Assembly: GCF_008123425.1 (NCBI RefSeq) | Contig: NZ_VSSS01000061.1 | Coordinates: 113,188-177,187 of the forward strand | Length of the DNA stretch: 64,000 bases | Reading direction: 5' to 3' | DNA from: Bradyrhizobium rifense | GTDB lineage: Bacteria; Pseudomonadota; Alphaproteobacteria; Rhizobiales; Xanthobacteraceae | Part shown: piece after piece, positions 1 through 7,591 of the stretch | Numbering within the stretch: the stretch's first letter is position 1 | Layout of the letters: every line of letters begins with the position of its first letter | Position numbers and translations under genes: made by a program | Notes under the pieces: model-generated | Database searches by the model: none | Seen by the model: only the letters and a program-made list of their open reading frames with translations | Told to the model about the DNA's origin: nothing

Positions 1-48
1 CTGCGCGTCGTGCTTGGCGTGTCCGGACAGCGGCAGAGTCAGAAGTAG
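1..48 (+). CDS. C-terminal end of a type II secretion protein (GspM-like, partial)
   Basis: Frame 1 is open from the left edge to a TAG stop at 46-48 and would encode LRVVLGVSGQRQSQK. A short beta-strand ending in a V-S-G-Q-R pattern resembles the end of GspM-type pseudopilus assembly proteins. The next gene is GspN/GspC-like, so a gspM would fit the usual gene order. Only 15 residues are visible, so the assignment rests mainly on context; it could be any gene ending here. Confidence 0.35.
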   Translation: MRVVLGVSGQRQSQK

Positions 49-181
49 AGCGCGCGACCTGCACGCCGTTGCGATCATGTCACACTTGATCGAACCGCAA
101 CGATAGCATTAGTATCATTTCGTCACAGTTCCGAGAGATGCGAACGTTATTGCTCGCCTTCATGTCGATTCGGGGAAATGC

Positions 182-949
182 GTGGGAATGCGCGCTCTTG
201 CACTGCTGATTGGTTCGTTGCTGACCGGCAATGCCGAGGCGCTTGCCGCGAACACGCCGCTGACTGTGGATGCGCAGACCATCGATCCCGGTGGCGGTGA
301 TTTGTTTGCGCCGAGGCAAGCGGATCCGGCGCCGGTTGCGGCCGCGCCGGCCGCGGTGCCACCGGTCGCAGCGACGACCGCGCCGCCAGTCGAGCACATC
401 ACGAGCGGCAATCCGCTCTGGTCAATTCCCATGGTGCGTTTGTCCGCGACCCGCGATCAGCCGTTGTTCGCGCCTTCGCGACGGCCTGCGCCGCGCCCGG
501 AACTGCTGGCGCGACCCGCCCCGGCGGTGGTTGTTGCGCCACCGCCGCCACCGGAGCCGGAGAAACCGCAGCTGTCGTTGTTAGGTACCGTTGCCGGATC
601 GGGGGAAAGGATCGGATTGTTCATCGACTCCACCAGCAAGGCGGTGCTGCGGCTGAAGCGGGGCGAGAACCATCAGGGATGGACATTGCGCGATGTGCGG
701 CCCCGTCAGGTCGAACTGGCGAAGGGGTTGGACAATACCGTTCTCGAGATGCCGTCTCCCGACATGAAGCCGGGACCGCCTGCGGCGCTCGCTGCGGCAC
801 CGCCACCGCCGCCACCGGCTGCGCTTGCCGTCAGTGCGAAGGCAGCCGGTGTGCTTCCGACGCTGACGAATGCGAACGTGCCGCGCGGACCGCAGCCGGC
901 CCAGCCCGCCAATTTCGTAAACCCGTTCGCGCAGCAGAGGCCACGCTAG
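182..949 (+). CDS. GspN/GspC-like type II secretion system protein
   Basis: A 255-residue protein with a short hydrophobic N-terminus (ALALLIGSLLTG), consistent with export or inner-membrane anchoring. It then has an Ala/Pro-rich linker and one compact segment (about residues 128-195) reading SLLGTVAGSGERIGLFIDS followed by LRLKRGENHQGWTLRDV. That segment matches the homology region of GspC and the equivalent part of GspN-like proteins: a signature of paired beta-strands around an R-G-E/D turn. The C-terminus is again Pro/Ala-rich. The start is GTG 182 or ATG 188, both behind GGGGA at 173-177. In type II systems this part links the inner-membrane platform to the secretin. The product class is fairly secure; the choice between GspN and GspC is not. 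Confidence 0.6.
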   Translation: MGMRALALLIGSLLTGNAEALAANTPLTVDAQTIDPGGGDLFAPRQADPAPVAAAPAAVPPVAATTAPPVEHITSGNPLWSIPMVRLSATRDQPLFAPSRRPAPRPELLARPAPAVVVAPPPPPEPEKPQLSLLGTVAGSGERIGLFIDSTSKAVLRLKRGENHQGWTLRDVRPRQVELAKGLDNTVLEMPSPDMKPGPPAALAAAPPPPPPAALAVSAKAAGVLPTLTNANVPRGPQPAQPANFVNPFAQQRPR

Positions 950-1345
950 TCAGGCGAGCCAATTCGCATCGATGATGCTCGCCGCGCATCTTCGTGTGAT
1001 CTGCGAGCGATCATTGCGCCGATCATGAATGGCATCGCGGCTGTCGCGGTGACGGGGAACATGACAGCCATACGCCGAACGAATGATATGGAACCGTCGC
1101 TACTTCCTTGCGCTCGGAGTCGGCGGCAAATCAATCGGAATTGGCGCCGTTGCCACGCAATGACCGCTTTTCGTCCAACATAACGATCGCTTTTCTTCGC
1201 AAATCTGAAATTGTTTTTAACATTGGTCACAGCAACGATAAGAAACATTCTTACAAGAATGGCAAATAAGCGTCGCTTGGCAGTGGGCTGCTGTTCTTGT
1301 GAACGCTCGAAGGCGAGCGTGTGTTTTTTGTTTTGGGGGGTTGAA
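950..1345. other. Intergenic, AT-enriched, with an inverted repeat
   Basis: There is no convincing gene in these 396 bases. The right half (about 1165-1300) is clearly richer in A and T than its surroundings, as expected of a promoter for the small gene at 1346. It contains the perfect inverted repeat CATTCTT-AC-AAGAATG at 1246-1261 (7-base arms), a plausible operator. No regulator can be named. Confidence 0.35.
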
Positions 1346-1558
1346 ATGCGCGCGACAAATGCGTTCGATCTGGCTTGTCTCAAGTCCGCGCAGCACGATT
1401 CAAACGAGAACGTGTACAATCTCGGCCTGAAGCAAGACGAAACCAGCCGGCTTCGCCGCATCGAAGACCTCAAGCGCGAGAATGCACTCCTGATGCGCAT
1501 GGTCGAGGAAACCCAGTTGGAAGTCGTGCGCCTGCGCAAGCTGCTGTCATCTACGTGA
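1346..1558 (+). CDS. Small coiled-coil protein of unknown function
   Basis: I take ATG 1346 as the start because it sits 5 bases after a run of six G (1335-1340); the frame is open further upstream without a good start. The 70-residue product has no membrane segment. Its second half, about residues 36-68, is a charged heptad pattern (SRLRRIEDLKRENALLMRMV, then EETQLEVVRLRKLL) typical of a leucine-zipper-like coiled coil. It resembles the C-terminal helix of the HTH protein at 52870. It could be a dimerising regulator or adaptor. It stands alone before the polysaccharide export gene, with about 360 noncoding bases between them. Function unknown. Confidence 0.55.
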   Translation: MRATNAFDLACLKSAQHDSNENVYNLGLKQDETSRLRRIEDLKRENALLMRMVEETQLEVVRLRKLLSST

Positions 1559-1919
1559 AAATCGCGGCCGTTGCCGCCAGTCGATGCGCATCTAGCCGTG
1601 CGCATGAGCCGCCGCCATGATCGAAAATGGCCGGCCGCTGAGCTGATCGGAACGATCTGATGCTTGCAAGTCGGCGGTGTGGAGAGCACCGCCGGCTTCC
1701 CGCTGCCTCCGCCGATCTCCGTCCCACGGCTACGTCCTGAACGTCCTCCGACCCATTCTCCGAGCAATATCGCGCGCCTTGTTTTCGTAGTCGCCGCAGC
1801 AGCGGCGTCTATGAAGCAGGAACCACAAGCTGATCCGCGGTTGGTTGCGGAAAGTGTGCAGGCGCGCGCCGCGCCGTGCAGGCTTTGCGAGCGGTATGTG
1901 AGCTGAGTGCGAAACGATC
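1559..1919. other. Intergenic region upstream of the OPX gene
   Basis: These 361 bases hold no supported gene. Short open frames exist on both strands but look like GC-rich noise, with high Arg and Pro and no start signals. The region presumably carries the promoter of the export lipoprotein at 1920. I see no clear operator or terminator in it. Confidence 0.3.
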
Positions 1920-3098
1920 ATGCGATTGAGAAATTATTTGGCGATCGCATGCTCTCTCGCCTGCTCCTTTCTGCTCGGCGGCTGCGGGTTCATCTCGATG
2001 TCGGGGCCGGCGAGCGTCGACGTCAAGGCCGAGAATACCACTGTGCTGCCATTCGCCGTCGTCAAGCTCACACCCGACATCGTCCGCCAGCTCGAGAAGT
2101 TCGAGCCCAACGGGATGCCGGGCGCGCTTGCGGATAGCCGTCCACCCTCCAGCATCCGCTTCGGCATCGGCGACATCATCAGCGTCACGATCTTCGAGGC
2201 TTCGGCGGGCGGCTTATACGTCCCGATCGAAGCCGGTGTGCGGCCGGGCAACTTCGTGAGCCTGCCTGACCAGGCCGTCGACAACGACGGGAACATCACG
2301 GTGCCCTATGCCGGCAGGATCCGCGCCGCGGGCCGCACCAACGTGCAGATCCAGGACGACATCCTGGCGCAGATCAAGAAGCGTGCGATCGATCCGCAGG
2401 TCGTCGTCACATCCAGCCAGCAGCGCTCGTCGCTCGTCAGTGTGTTCGGCGAAGTGAGGACGCCGGTGCGCTTCCCGATGCCGGCTGCCGGCGCGCAGGA
2501 CAGGATTACTGACGCGATCACGCGCGCCGGCGGCATCAGCGGCGCCGGCTGGGAGACCTGGGTAGTTCTCGAGCGCGCCGGCAAGCGCGCCACGCTGCCA
2601 TTCGGAAATCTGGTCTACTTCCCGGCGAGCAATGTATTCGTGCAGCCGGGGGATCGGATCTATCTCTACCGCGAGCCGATGAAGTTCATCGCTTTTGGTG
2701 CGACCGGCCAGCAGGGCGAATTCAACTTTGACGCATGGCGCATCAACCTCACGCAAGCCGTTGCGAAGGCCGGCGGACTGCTTGATCTGCAAGCCGATCC
2801 AGCCTCGGTGTTTCTCTATCGCCGCGAGCCGCGTGACGTCGCCAAGCAGCTCGGCGTCGATTGCTCGAAATATGAGGGCGACACCGTTCCTATCATCTTC
2901 AACGTCAATTTCCAGGACCCGGCCGGCTATTTCGTCGCTACCAAGATGCAGATGCGGCCGTTCGACGTGCTCTATGCGGCCAATGCGCCACAGGTCGACA
3001 TCACCAAGGTCCTGAACTTCATCAACACGGCGGTCGTGACAGCCGACGACGGGGTGAGCCTCGTCAACGACCTCAAGGTGGTTCGAAGCAGGCTTTGA
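1920..3098 (+). CDS. Polysaccharide export outer-membrane lipoprotein (OPX, Wza-like)
   Basis: A 392-residue exported lipoprotein. The signal peptide ends in the lipobox LLGGC, with Cys22 as the predicted lipidated residue. Residues about 75-160 form the polysaccharide export domain (IRFGIGDIISVTIFEAS, later GNITVPYAGRIRAAGRT). Two SLBB-like segments follow, at about 175-250 (SSLVSVFGEV and DAITRAGGISG) and 255-345 (AVAKAGGLLD). Family members form the octameric outer-membrane channel through which capsule or EPS leaves the cell, together with a Wzc-type co-polymerase. Such a partner lies 47 kb away at 50225 with the rest of the EPS genes. The OPX is therefore separated from its pathway by the two-partner secretion locus. 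The family call is firm; the partnership is inferred. Confidence 0.9.
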   Translation: MRLRNYLAIACSLACSFLLGGCGFISMSGPASVDVKAENTTVLPFAVVKLTPDIVRQLEKFEPNGMPGALADSRPPSSIRFGIGDIISVTIFEASAGGLYVPIEAGVRPGNFVSLPDQAVDNDGNITVPYAGRIRAAGRTNVQIQDDILAQIKKRAIDPQVVVTSSQQRSSLVSVFGEVRTPVRFPMPAAGAQDRITDAITRAGGISGAGWETWVVLERAGKRATLPFGNLVYFPASNVFVQPGDRIYLYREPMKFIAFGATGQQGEFNFDAWRINLTQAVAKAGGLLDLQADPASVFLYRREPRDVAKQLGVDCSKYEGDTVPIIFNVNFQDPAGYFVATKMQMRPFDVLYAANAPQVDITKVLNFINTAVVTADDGVSLVNDLKVVRSRL

Positions 3099-3178
3099 GT
3101 GGAGGTGAGGGCAGCAGCGCTCCCGACGGGATTGCAGGCTGCCGCCGTTTTCAAATCGGGATGCGTCTGTTCCGGGGA

Positions 3179-3202
3179 GTTATGGTAACATGAGAGTCTC
3201 AT
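3179..3202. promoter_or_regulatory. Candidate operator: GTTATGGTAACATG with palindrome
   Basis: GTTATGGTAACATG at 3179-3192 overlaps the perfect palindrome ATGAGA-G-TCTCAT at 3190-3202, about 80 bases before the gene at 3282. The first half resembles GTTATGATAAC at 50059 and part of the EPS-locus motif at 31459. It may be a degenerate member of that set. Nothing identifies the binding protein. Confidence 0.3.
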
Positions 3203-3281
3203 ACCGGATCGGGTGGCGGGAAATGATATCATCGCGCGGGTTGCCGGGATAAAGCGCGCTGGCTGAGGGAGGCTTCGCGGC

Positions 3282-3710
3282 ATGGGCGATGCGCTATCGA
3301 GAGTTGGAGTTCCCCGTCGCGTATGTCTCGCGGCCTGTCTCGTCGCGCTCATGGCGGTCCCGGTGATGGCGCAGGCTCCTGGCCCGCTTGGTGTGCCAGT
3401 CAATCCGCCGGCTGGGCCGCGAGAGGGCACAATCATCGGCGGCGCGGCGGGTGGCGCCTCCGTTCAACGTTGCGTCGACGTCCAGATCGGAGGCGACAGT
3501 GCGTTCGGCTGTCTGAACGAGAAGCTTCGCCGTGAGGTGGATAAGGTCAATCCATCGCTCAACCTGCCTCCGATCGACGCGCGCTCGTCGGACGTGCGCG
3601 TCGGCCTTGGCAACGAGGCGTCCGTCCGCCAGCAATTGGGGCCCAACTACGGCCGCTCCATCACTCCCTATCGTCCACCACCTATCTCCAACGTGCTACC
3701 GCATCGCTGA
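3282..3710 (+). CDS. Small secreted protein of unknown function
   Basis: A 142-residue protein with a clear cleavable signal peptide: a basic start, then LAACLVALMAVPVMAQA with a probable cut after AQA. The mature part is Pro/Gly-rich and has one pair of cysteines (in QRCVDVQ and FGCLNEK) that could form a disulfide. No enzymatic motif is seen. Its TGA overlaps the ATG of the lytic transglycosylase by one base, so the two are almost certainly translationally coupled. It may therefore act with that enzyme in the periplasm. I do not recognise the family. Confidence 0.7.
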   Translation: MGDALSRVGVPRRVCLAACLVALMAVPVMAQAPGPLGVPVNPPAGPREGTIIGGAAGGASVQRCVDVQIGGDSAFGCLNEKLRREVDKVNPSLNLPPIDARSSDVRVGLGNEASVRQQLGPNYGRSITPYRPPPISNVLPHR

Positions 3711-4585
3711 TGTCGAAATCCCCTCCGCAGACCAGGGCGCTGACGCCCGTACGCCGGCTGTTGTGGCCATCGATGGCGCTGTGCCTGCTCGCCGTCCTGA
3801 ACGGAGAGGCGAGAGCGCAAGATGATGAGGATGGCCACGGGGCTGAGATCAGCAGCGCCGCCGCTCCGTCGACCGATGTGGCAGATATCGCGCCCGAGCC
3901 GCTGATGCTCGAGCGGTTCGCGCCGCGGCCGCTCACGGCTGCCGATTTTCCGCCGGCAAATCCACTCCTCGCCAACACCACGTTCCGGAGCAGCGCAGTG
4001 TTCGGCCGCGACTGGCGCGCCGGCCGTGCCGAGTATCGTCAGCTGATCGAGCGTGAATCGCTTTCCTTCGGCCTGCCGCCGGCGCTGGTCGATGCCGTGA
4101 TGGCGGTCGAGAGCAGGTACAATCCAGCCGTGGTCGGTATGGATGGCGAGGTCGGATTGATGCAGGTGATGCTGCCGACAGCGCGGATGATGGGTTTCGC
4201 CGGCACGCCGTCGGAGCTCGCCACCCCCGAGATCAATGTCCACTATGGCGTCCAGTATCTTGCCGGCGCCTGGCGCCGCGCGGGCGGAGATCTCTGCACC
4301 GCGACGATGAAATATCGCGCCGGCCACGGCGAGACCCGCTTCTCTTATCTGTCGGTCGAATATTGCACGCGCGTCCGCGCACATTTGGCAGCCAACGGCG
4401 TTGCGGTCACCGGCTCCGTTCCGCCGCCGACGTTTGGAAGGTCGTCCACCGGTGGTGGCAGCAGCAGCGGTGGCGGCGCAGCCCGCGGCCGCATCCGGAC
4501 AGCCGGCAGCACGATCAATTTCGCCGAACTCAACACGCGCCTGCGTAGCGCGGCCGAGCGAAAATCGCCGTCCGATTTGCGCTGA
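3710..4585 (+). CDS. Lytic transglycosylase, SLT domain
   Basis: A 291-residue periplasmic protein with an N-terminal hydrophobic signal (PSMALCLLAVLNGEARA) and a soluxble lytic transglycosylase domain at about residues 105-225. The catalytic glutamate is in AVESRYNPAVVG (around residue 133), followed by the family motif GLMQVMLPTA and the later tract YLAGAWRRAGG. The enzyme cleaves peptidoglycan between MurNAc and GlcNAc with anhydro-ring formation. Small enzymes of this type often open the wall locally for export machines, and the flanking OPX and two-partner secretion genes fit that. The C-terminal 65 residues are Gly/Ser-rich and look disordered. The downstream neighbour is convergent, 62 bases away. 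Confidence 0.88.
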   Translation: MSKSPPQTRALTPVRRLLWPSMALCLLAVLNGEARAQDDEDGHGAEISSAAAPSTDVADIAPEPLMLERFAPRPLTAADFPPANPLLANTTFRSSAVFGRDWRAGRAEYRQLIERESLSFGLPPALVDAVMAVESRYNPAVVGMDGEVGLMQVMLPTARMMGFAGTPSELATPEINVHYGVQYLAGAWRRAGGDLCTATMKYRAGHGETRFSYLSVEYCTRVRAHLAANGVAVTGSVPPPTFGRSSTGGGSSSGGGAARGRIRTAGSTINFAELNTRLRSAAERKSPSDLR

Positions 4586-4647
4586 TCCGATATCTGCCGT
4601 TCTGATATGTGCTGAGATGGGTCTGCGGCCTTGCCAGGCCCGCCGCA

Positions 4648-4911
4648 TCATGCCCGCTTCTTGCTGCCCGTCGGACGCCGGCGCCGTACCGCGGGCGCGG
4701 GGCGGCTGGTCGTCAGCGCCTCGCCGATGGCGCGCCAGCATTTTACGGCATCGCGGAACGCGTGCTCATGGGCGGAGCTTTTGCCTCGCCAATCCATCAG
4801 TTGTTCGGCGTCCGCAATCGTCGCCTCACCCGATTTGAGGCGCATGATCCACGACAACGCCTCACGGGTTAACGGATCTAAGTGATCGACCTGATGGTTT
4901 CGTTTCGTCAC
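4648..4911 (-). CDS. Minimal FecR-like anti-sigma factor (N-terminal domain only)
   Basis: An 87-residue protein starting at GTG 4911, inside the end of the sigma-factor gene (50-base overlap, so coupled). Residues about 10-70 match the cytoplasmic N-terminal domain of FecR/PupR regulators: LDPLTREALSWIMRLKSGEA, then DAEQLMDWRGKSSAHEHAF. This is the part that binds the sigma factor. A full FecR is about 320 residues, with a membrane helix and a periplasmic signalling domain; neither is present. Only 62 bases lie between the stop and the convergent transglycosylase gene, so nothing has been split off nearby. It may be a soluble anti- or co-sigma factor. The basic tail (RRRRPTGSKKRA) is unusual. 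Confidence 0.75.
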   Translation of the reverse strand: MTKRNHQVDHLDPLTREALSWIMRLKSGEATIADAEQLMDWRGKSSAHEHAFRDAVKCWRAIGEALTTSRPAPAVRRRRPTGSKKRA

Positions 4912-5521
4912 GACCCAGCGCTTTCCCGCCCATGCCGGTCATGAGCGGATGGCCCCGATCGACATATCTCTGTAGGTGAGACGATGCGGCGCGCTGAAAA
5001 CCGAATTTCCCGCGCACGGGTCTTTTGAGGCGCTCGGCGCAGTGCTCGACCGCCTGCTTGAGATCGGTCTCGACGGTCCGAACCGTGACGCCGAGGAGGG
5101 CGGCGATCTCGCGGTTGGGCAGGCCCTCGATCCGCGAGAGCATCAGGACGCGGCGCCGGCGCTCCGGAAGCTCGGCGATCGCACGCTTGAGTTGCTCGAC
5201 GTCCGAGCGATCCTCGATCACGCGCGCGGCGTCCGGCCGATCGTCCGGAATTTCGAGCACGGCATCGACCTCGTCGGAGGTGAGGCGGCGCTTTTCGGCG
5301 CGGCGGCGGTCGGTGGCGATATTGAGGGCGATCCGAAACAGATAGGCCTTGGGGCTGCGCACGGTCCCGATCTCCCGCATGCCGGCGAGACGGAGATAGG
5401 TCTCGTTGAGGGCCTCGGAGGCGAGGTCCGGCGAGCCGAGGCGGCGCGTCAGTCGCCGGTCGAAGTCGGCATATTCGGCGAGCAGCAGGCTGCGCAGGTT
5501 GGAGATGATGTCGATCGTCAT
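4862..5521 (-). CDS. ECF sigma factor, FecI-like
   Basis: A sigma-70 family protein of the extracytoplasmic-function group, 219 residues from ATG 5521, which has GGGG upstream. GTG 5533 is possible but lacks a ribosome site. Region 2 is at about residues 15-85 (AYLFRIALNIATDRRRAEKR). Region 4 is at about 120-175, with the helix-turn-helix LPNREIAALLGVTVRTVETD. The tail of about 45 residues beyond region 4 is basic. It is encoded divergently from the two-partner secretion operon and overlaps the short FecR-like gene. By analogy with FecI/FecR it probably directs transcription of the neighbouring secretion genes. The target is inferred, not shown. Confidence 0.88.
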   Translation of the reverse strand: MTIDIISNLRSLLLAEYADFDRRLTRRLGSPDLASEALNETYLRLAGMREIGTVRSPKAYLFRIALNIATDRRRAEKRRLTSDEVDAVLEIPDDRPDAARVIEDRSDVEQLKRAIAELPERRRRVLMLSRIEGLPNREIAALLGVTVRTVETDLKQAVEHCAERLKRPVRGKFGFQRAASSHLQRYVDRGHPLMTGMGGKALGRDETKPSGRSLRSVNP

Positions 5522-5824
5522 GTTACGCCCCACTTATTAAACCCCGAATTTTGCGGGACGGTAGAGAGGGCGCACAACGATAATGTGACGAACTGTTAGC
5601 CAATAACAGATGTCTAACGATAGTCGTGTTATGTTGCGTGGAATCACCACATCGATCATCGCGACGCATCGAACAGCGCGAGAATCTTTTCGCAGCGGCC
5701 GCGAGCGCGACGTCTATCGGATAAGGCCCGGAAAATCGGTGCGTCCTGGTTGGTTCGGGCTGTCCGAACATCACTGCGGGTCGGCACAGGCTGGCTGCAA
5801 TGCGAGAACGATATCGAGGCTGTG
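5522..5824. promoter_or_regulatory. Divergent promoter region between sigma factor and TpsB genes
   Basis: About 300 bases separate the divergent starts. The sigma-proximal part is AT-rich and holds the inverted repeat CTGTTA-GCCAA-TAACAG at 5593-5609, followed by GTGTTATGTTG at 5626-5636. Either could be an operator for one or both directions. No ECF-type promoter could be assigned with confidence by eye. Confidence 0.35.
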
Positions 5825-7591
5825 GTGAATTCGCGTGGTCTGTATGAGAGGAGCGCGCGTCTTCGGTTGCGCGATGTGCGGAGAGGTCGATCGGCCACCG
5901 CATGCGCTTCGCAGCTTGTTCTCTGCGGTCTGTTGATCTGCGCGGTCTGTGCGAGGCCCGCGGCAGCGAAGCCCGAGGCCGGCGCCGCCAAACCTGCGCC
6001 GGCGAAGCCCGCGGAAGGCGCACCGGCAAAGAATGCGACGGAGCCGGCCAAACCGGCAGCTCCGGAGGCCCATTTCGACATCGACGAGTTTCGCGTCGAG
6101 GGCGCGGACAACCTGCCGCAGATCGAGGTCGAGGCGGCGGTCTATCCCTTCCTCGGTCCGAACAAGAGCGCGCAGGACGTTGAGAAAGCGCGCGCCGCGG
6201 TGGAGAAGGCCTATCACGACAAGGGTCTTCAGACCGTGAGCGTGGGCGTCCCGCAGCAGGATGCCCAGCGCGGATTCATCGTGCTCAAGGTCACCGAGAG
6301 CCGGGTCGGGCGTTTGCGCGTCAAGGGCTCGCGCTATTTCGACCTCAAGAACATCAAGGACAACGCTCCTTCGCTGAAGGAGGGGACGCTGCCGAATTTC
6401 CAGGACGTGACGAAGGACATCGTCGCACTCAACCGCTGGGCCGACCGGCGCATCACGCCGGCGCTGCGCGCGGGCGTGGCGCCCGGCACGGTCGATGTCG
6501 ATCTCAACGTCGAAGATACGCTTCCGCTGCACGGCAGCGTGGAGCTCAACAACAAGCAGAGCCCGAGCACGACGCCGCTGCGGACCAGCGTCTCGATGCA
6601 CTATGACGACCTCTGGCAGCTCGGCCATTCCATGACCTGGACCTACCAGTTCGCGCCGATGAATCCGAAGGACGCGATGGTCATCTCCGGCTCGTATCTG
6701 GCGCGCACGGAGATCGATTGGCTGAGCGTTCTCGTCTACGGGCTGGTCTCGGACAGTTCGGTCGCAACCGTCGGCGGCGCGAACGTAGTGGGCCCCGGCC
6801 AGGTGGTCGGCGGACGCGCGGTGCTGACACTGCCGTCGAAGGGCGATCTGTTCCAGACATTGTCGCTCGGCGTCGACTACAAGGATTTCAAGCAATCGCT
6901 GAAGCTCGGTACCGACGCATTTGACTCGCCGGTGACCTATGTGCCGCTCGTCGCCAGCTATGGTGCAACCTGGCAGGGTGAGGGGCATCTCACGCAGCTC
7001 AATGCCACGGTGACGACAGGCCTGCGTGGTATCGGCTCCAGTCGCGACGAGTTCGACGCCAAGCGCTTCGATGCCACGGCGAGCTTCATCACGCTGCATG
7101 CCGACATCTCGCACACCCAGGATTTCGCTGGAGGCTTCCAGCTCTACGCAAAACTCCAGGGCCAGGCCGCGGATCAGCCGCTGGTGTCGAGCGAGCAGTT
7201 CAGCCTCGGCGGCCAGGACACGGTGCGCGGCTATCTCGAATCCGAGGTGCTCGGCGATTACGGCGTCGCCGGAACGCTGGAAATGCGCACGCCCAACCTC
7301 GCGCAATACTTGCAGCAGAAGCTGCCCAATCCGATGGGCGAGCCGATCAAGTACAACGCGTTCGACGAGTGGCGCTTCTTTGCGTTCGTCGACGGCGGCA
7401 ACGCCAGGATCCATGAGCCGCTGACGGACCAGCAGTCGCATTTCGACCTCGCCAGCTACGGCGTCGGCATGCGCATGAAGGCGCTTCGTTACTTCAACAG
7501 CATCGTTTTCGTCGGCATGCCGCTGACCAGCCAGCAGGCCACCGTCGCCAACCATCCACGGTTCAGTTTTAGGGTCTGGGGAGAATTCTAG
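5825..7591 (+). CDS. Two-partner secretion pore, ShlB/FhaC/HecB family (TpsB)
   Basis: An outer-membrane transporter of about 588 residues. GTG 5825 is my choice of start; GTG 5822 and GTG 5876 are alternatives, and all place a hydrophobic signal (LVLCGLLICAVCARPAAA) near the N-terminus. An Ala/Pro/Lys linker is followed by a POTRA-type domain (FDIDEFRVEGADNLPQIEVE, then GRLRVKGSRYF) and a 16-strand-type barrel. The conserved L6 loop motif is visible as GGQDTVRGYLESE near residue 475. The family secretes TpsA exoproteins by recognising their N-terminal domain. The obvious partner is the giant adhesin at 14456. The ExbB gene begins at the base after this stop codon, showing a tight operon. Confidence 0.9.
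   Translation: MNSRGLYERSARLRLRDVRRGRSATACASQLVLCGLLICAVCARPAAAKPEAGAAKPAPAKPAEGAPAKNATEPAKPAAPEAHFDIDEFRVEGADNLPQIEVEAAVYPFLGPNKSAQDVEKARAAVEKAYHDKGLQTVSVGVPQQDAQRGFIVLKVTESRVGRLRVKGSRYFDLKNIKDNAPSLKEGTLPNFQDVTKDIVALNRWADRRITPALRAGVAPGTVDVDLNVEDTLPLHGSVELNNKQSPSTTPLRTSVSMHYDDLWQLGHSMTWTYQFAPMNPKDAMVISGSYLARTEIDWLSVLVYGLVSDSSVATVGGANVVGPGQVVGGRAVLTLPSKGDLFQTLSLGVDYKDFKQSLKLGTDAFDSPVTYVPLVASYGATWQGEGHLTQLNATVTTGLRGIGSSRDEFDAKRFDATASFITLHADISHTQDFAGGFQLYAKLQGQAADQPLVSSEQFSLGGQDTVRGYLESEVLGDYGVAGTLEMRTPNLAQYLQQKLPNPMGEPIKYNAFDEWRFFAFVDGGNARIHEPLTDQQSHFDLASYGVGMRMKALRYFNSIVFVGMPLTSQQATVANHPRFSFRVWGEF

Noticed and set aside
5771..7555. Long minus-strand frame opposite the TpsB gene
   Set aside because: No recognisable domains; the plus strand has POTRA and barrel motifs including VRGY.
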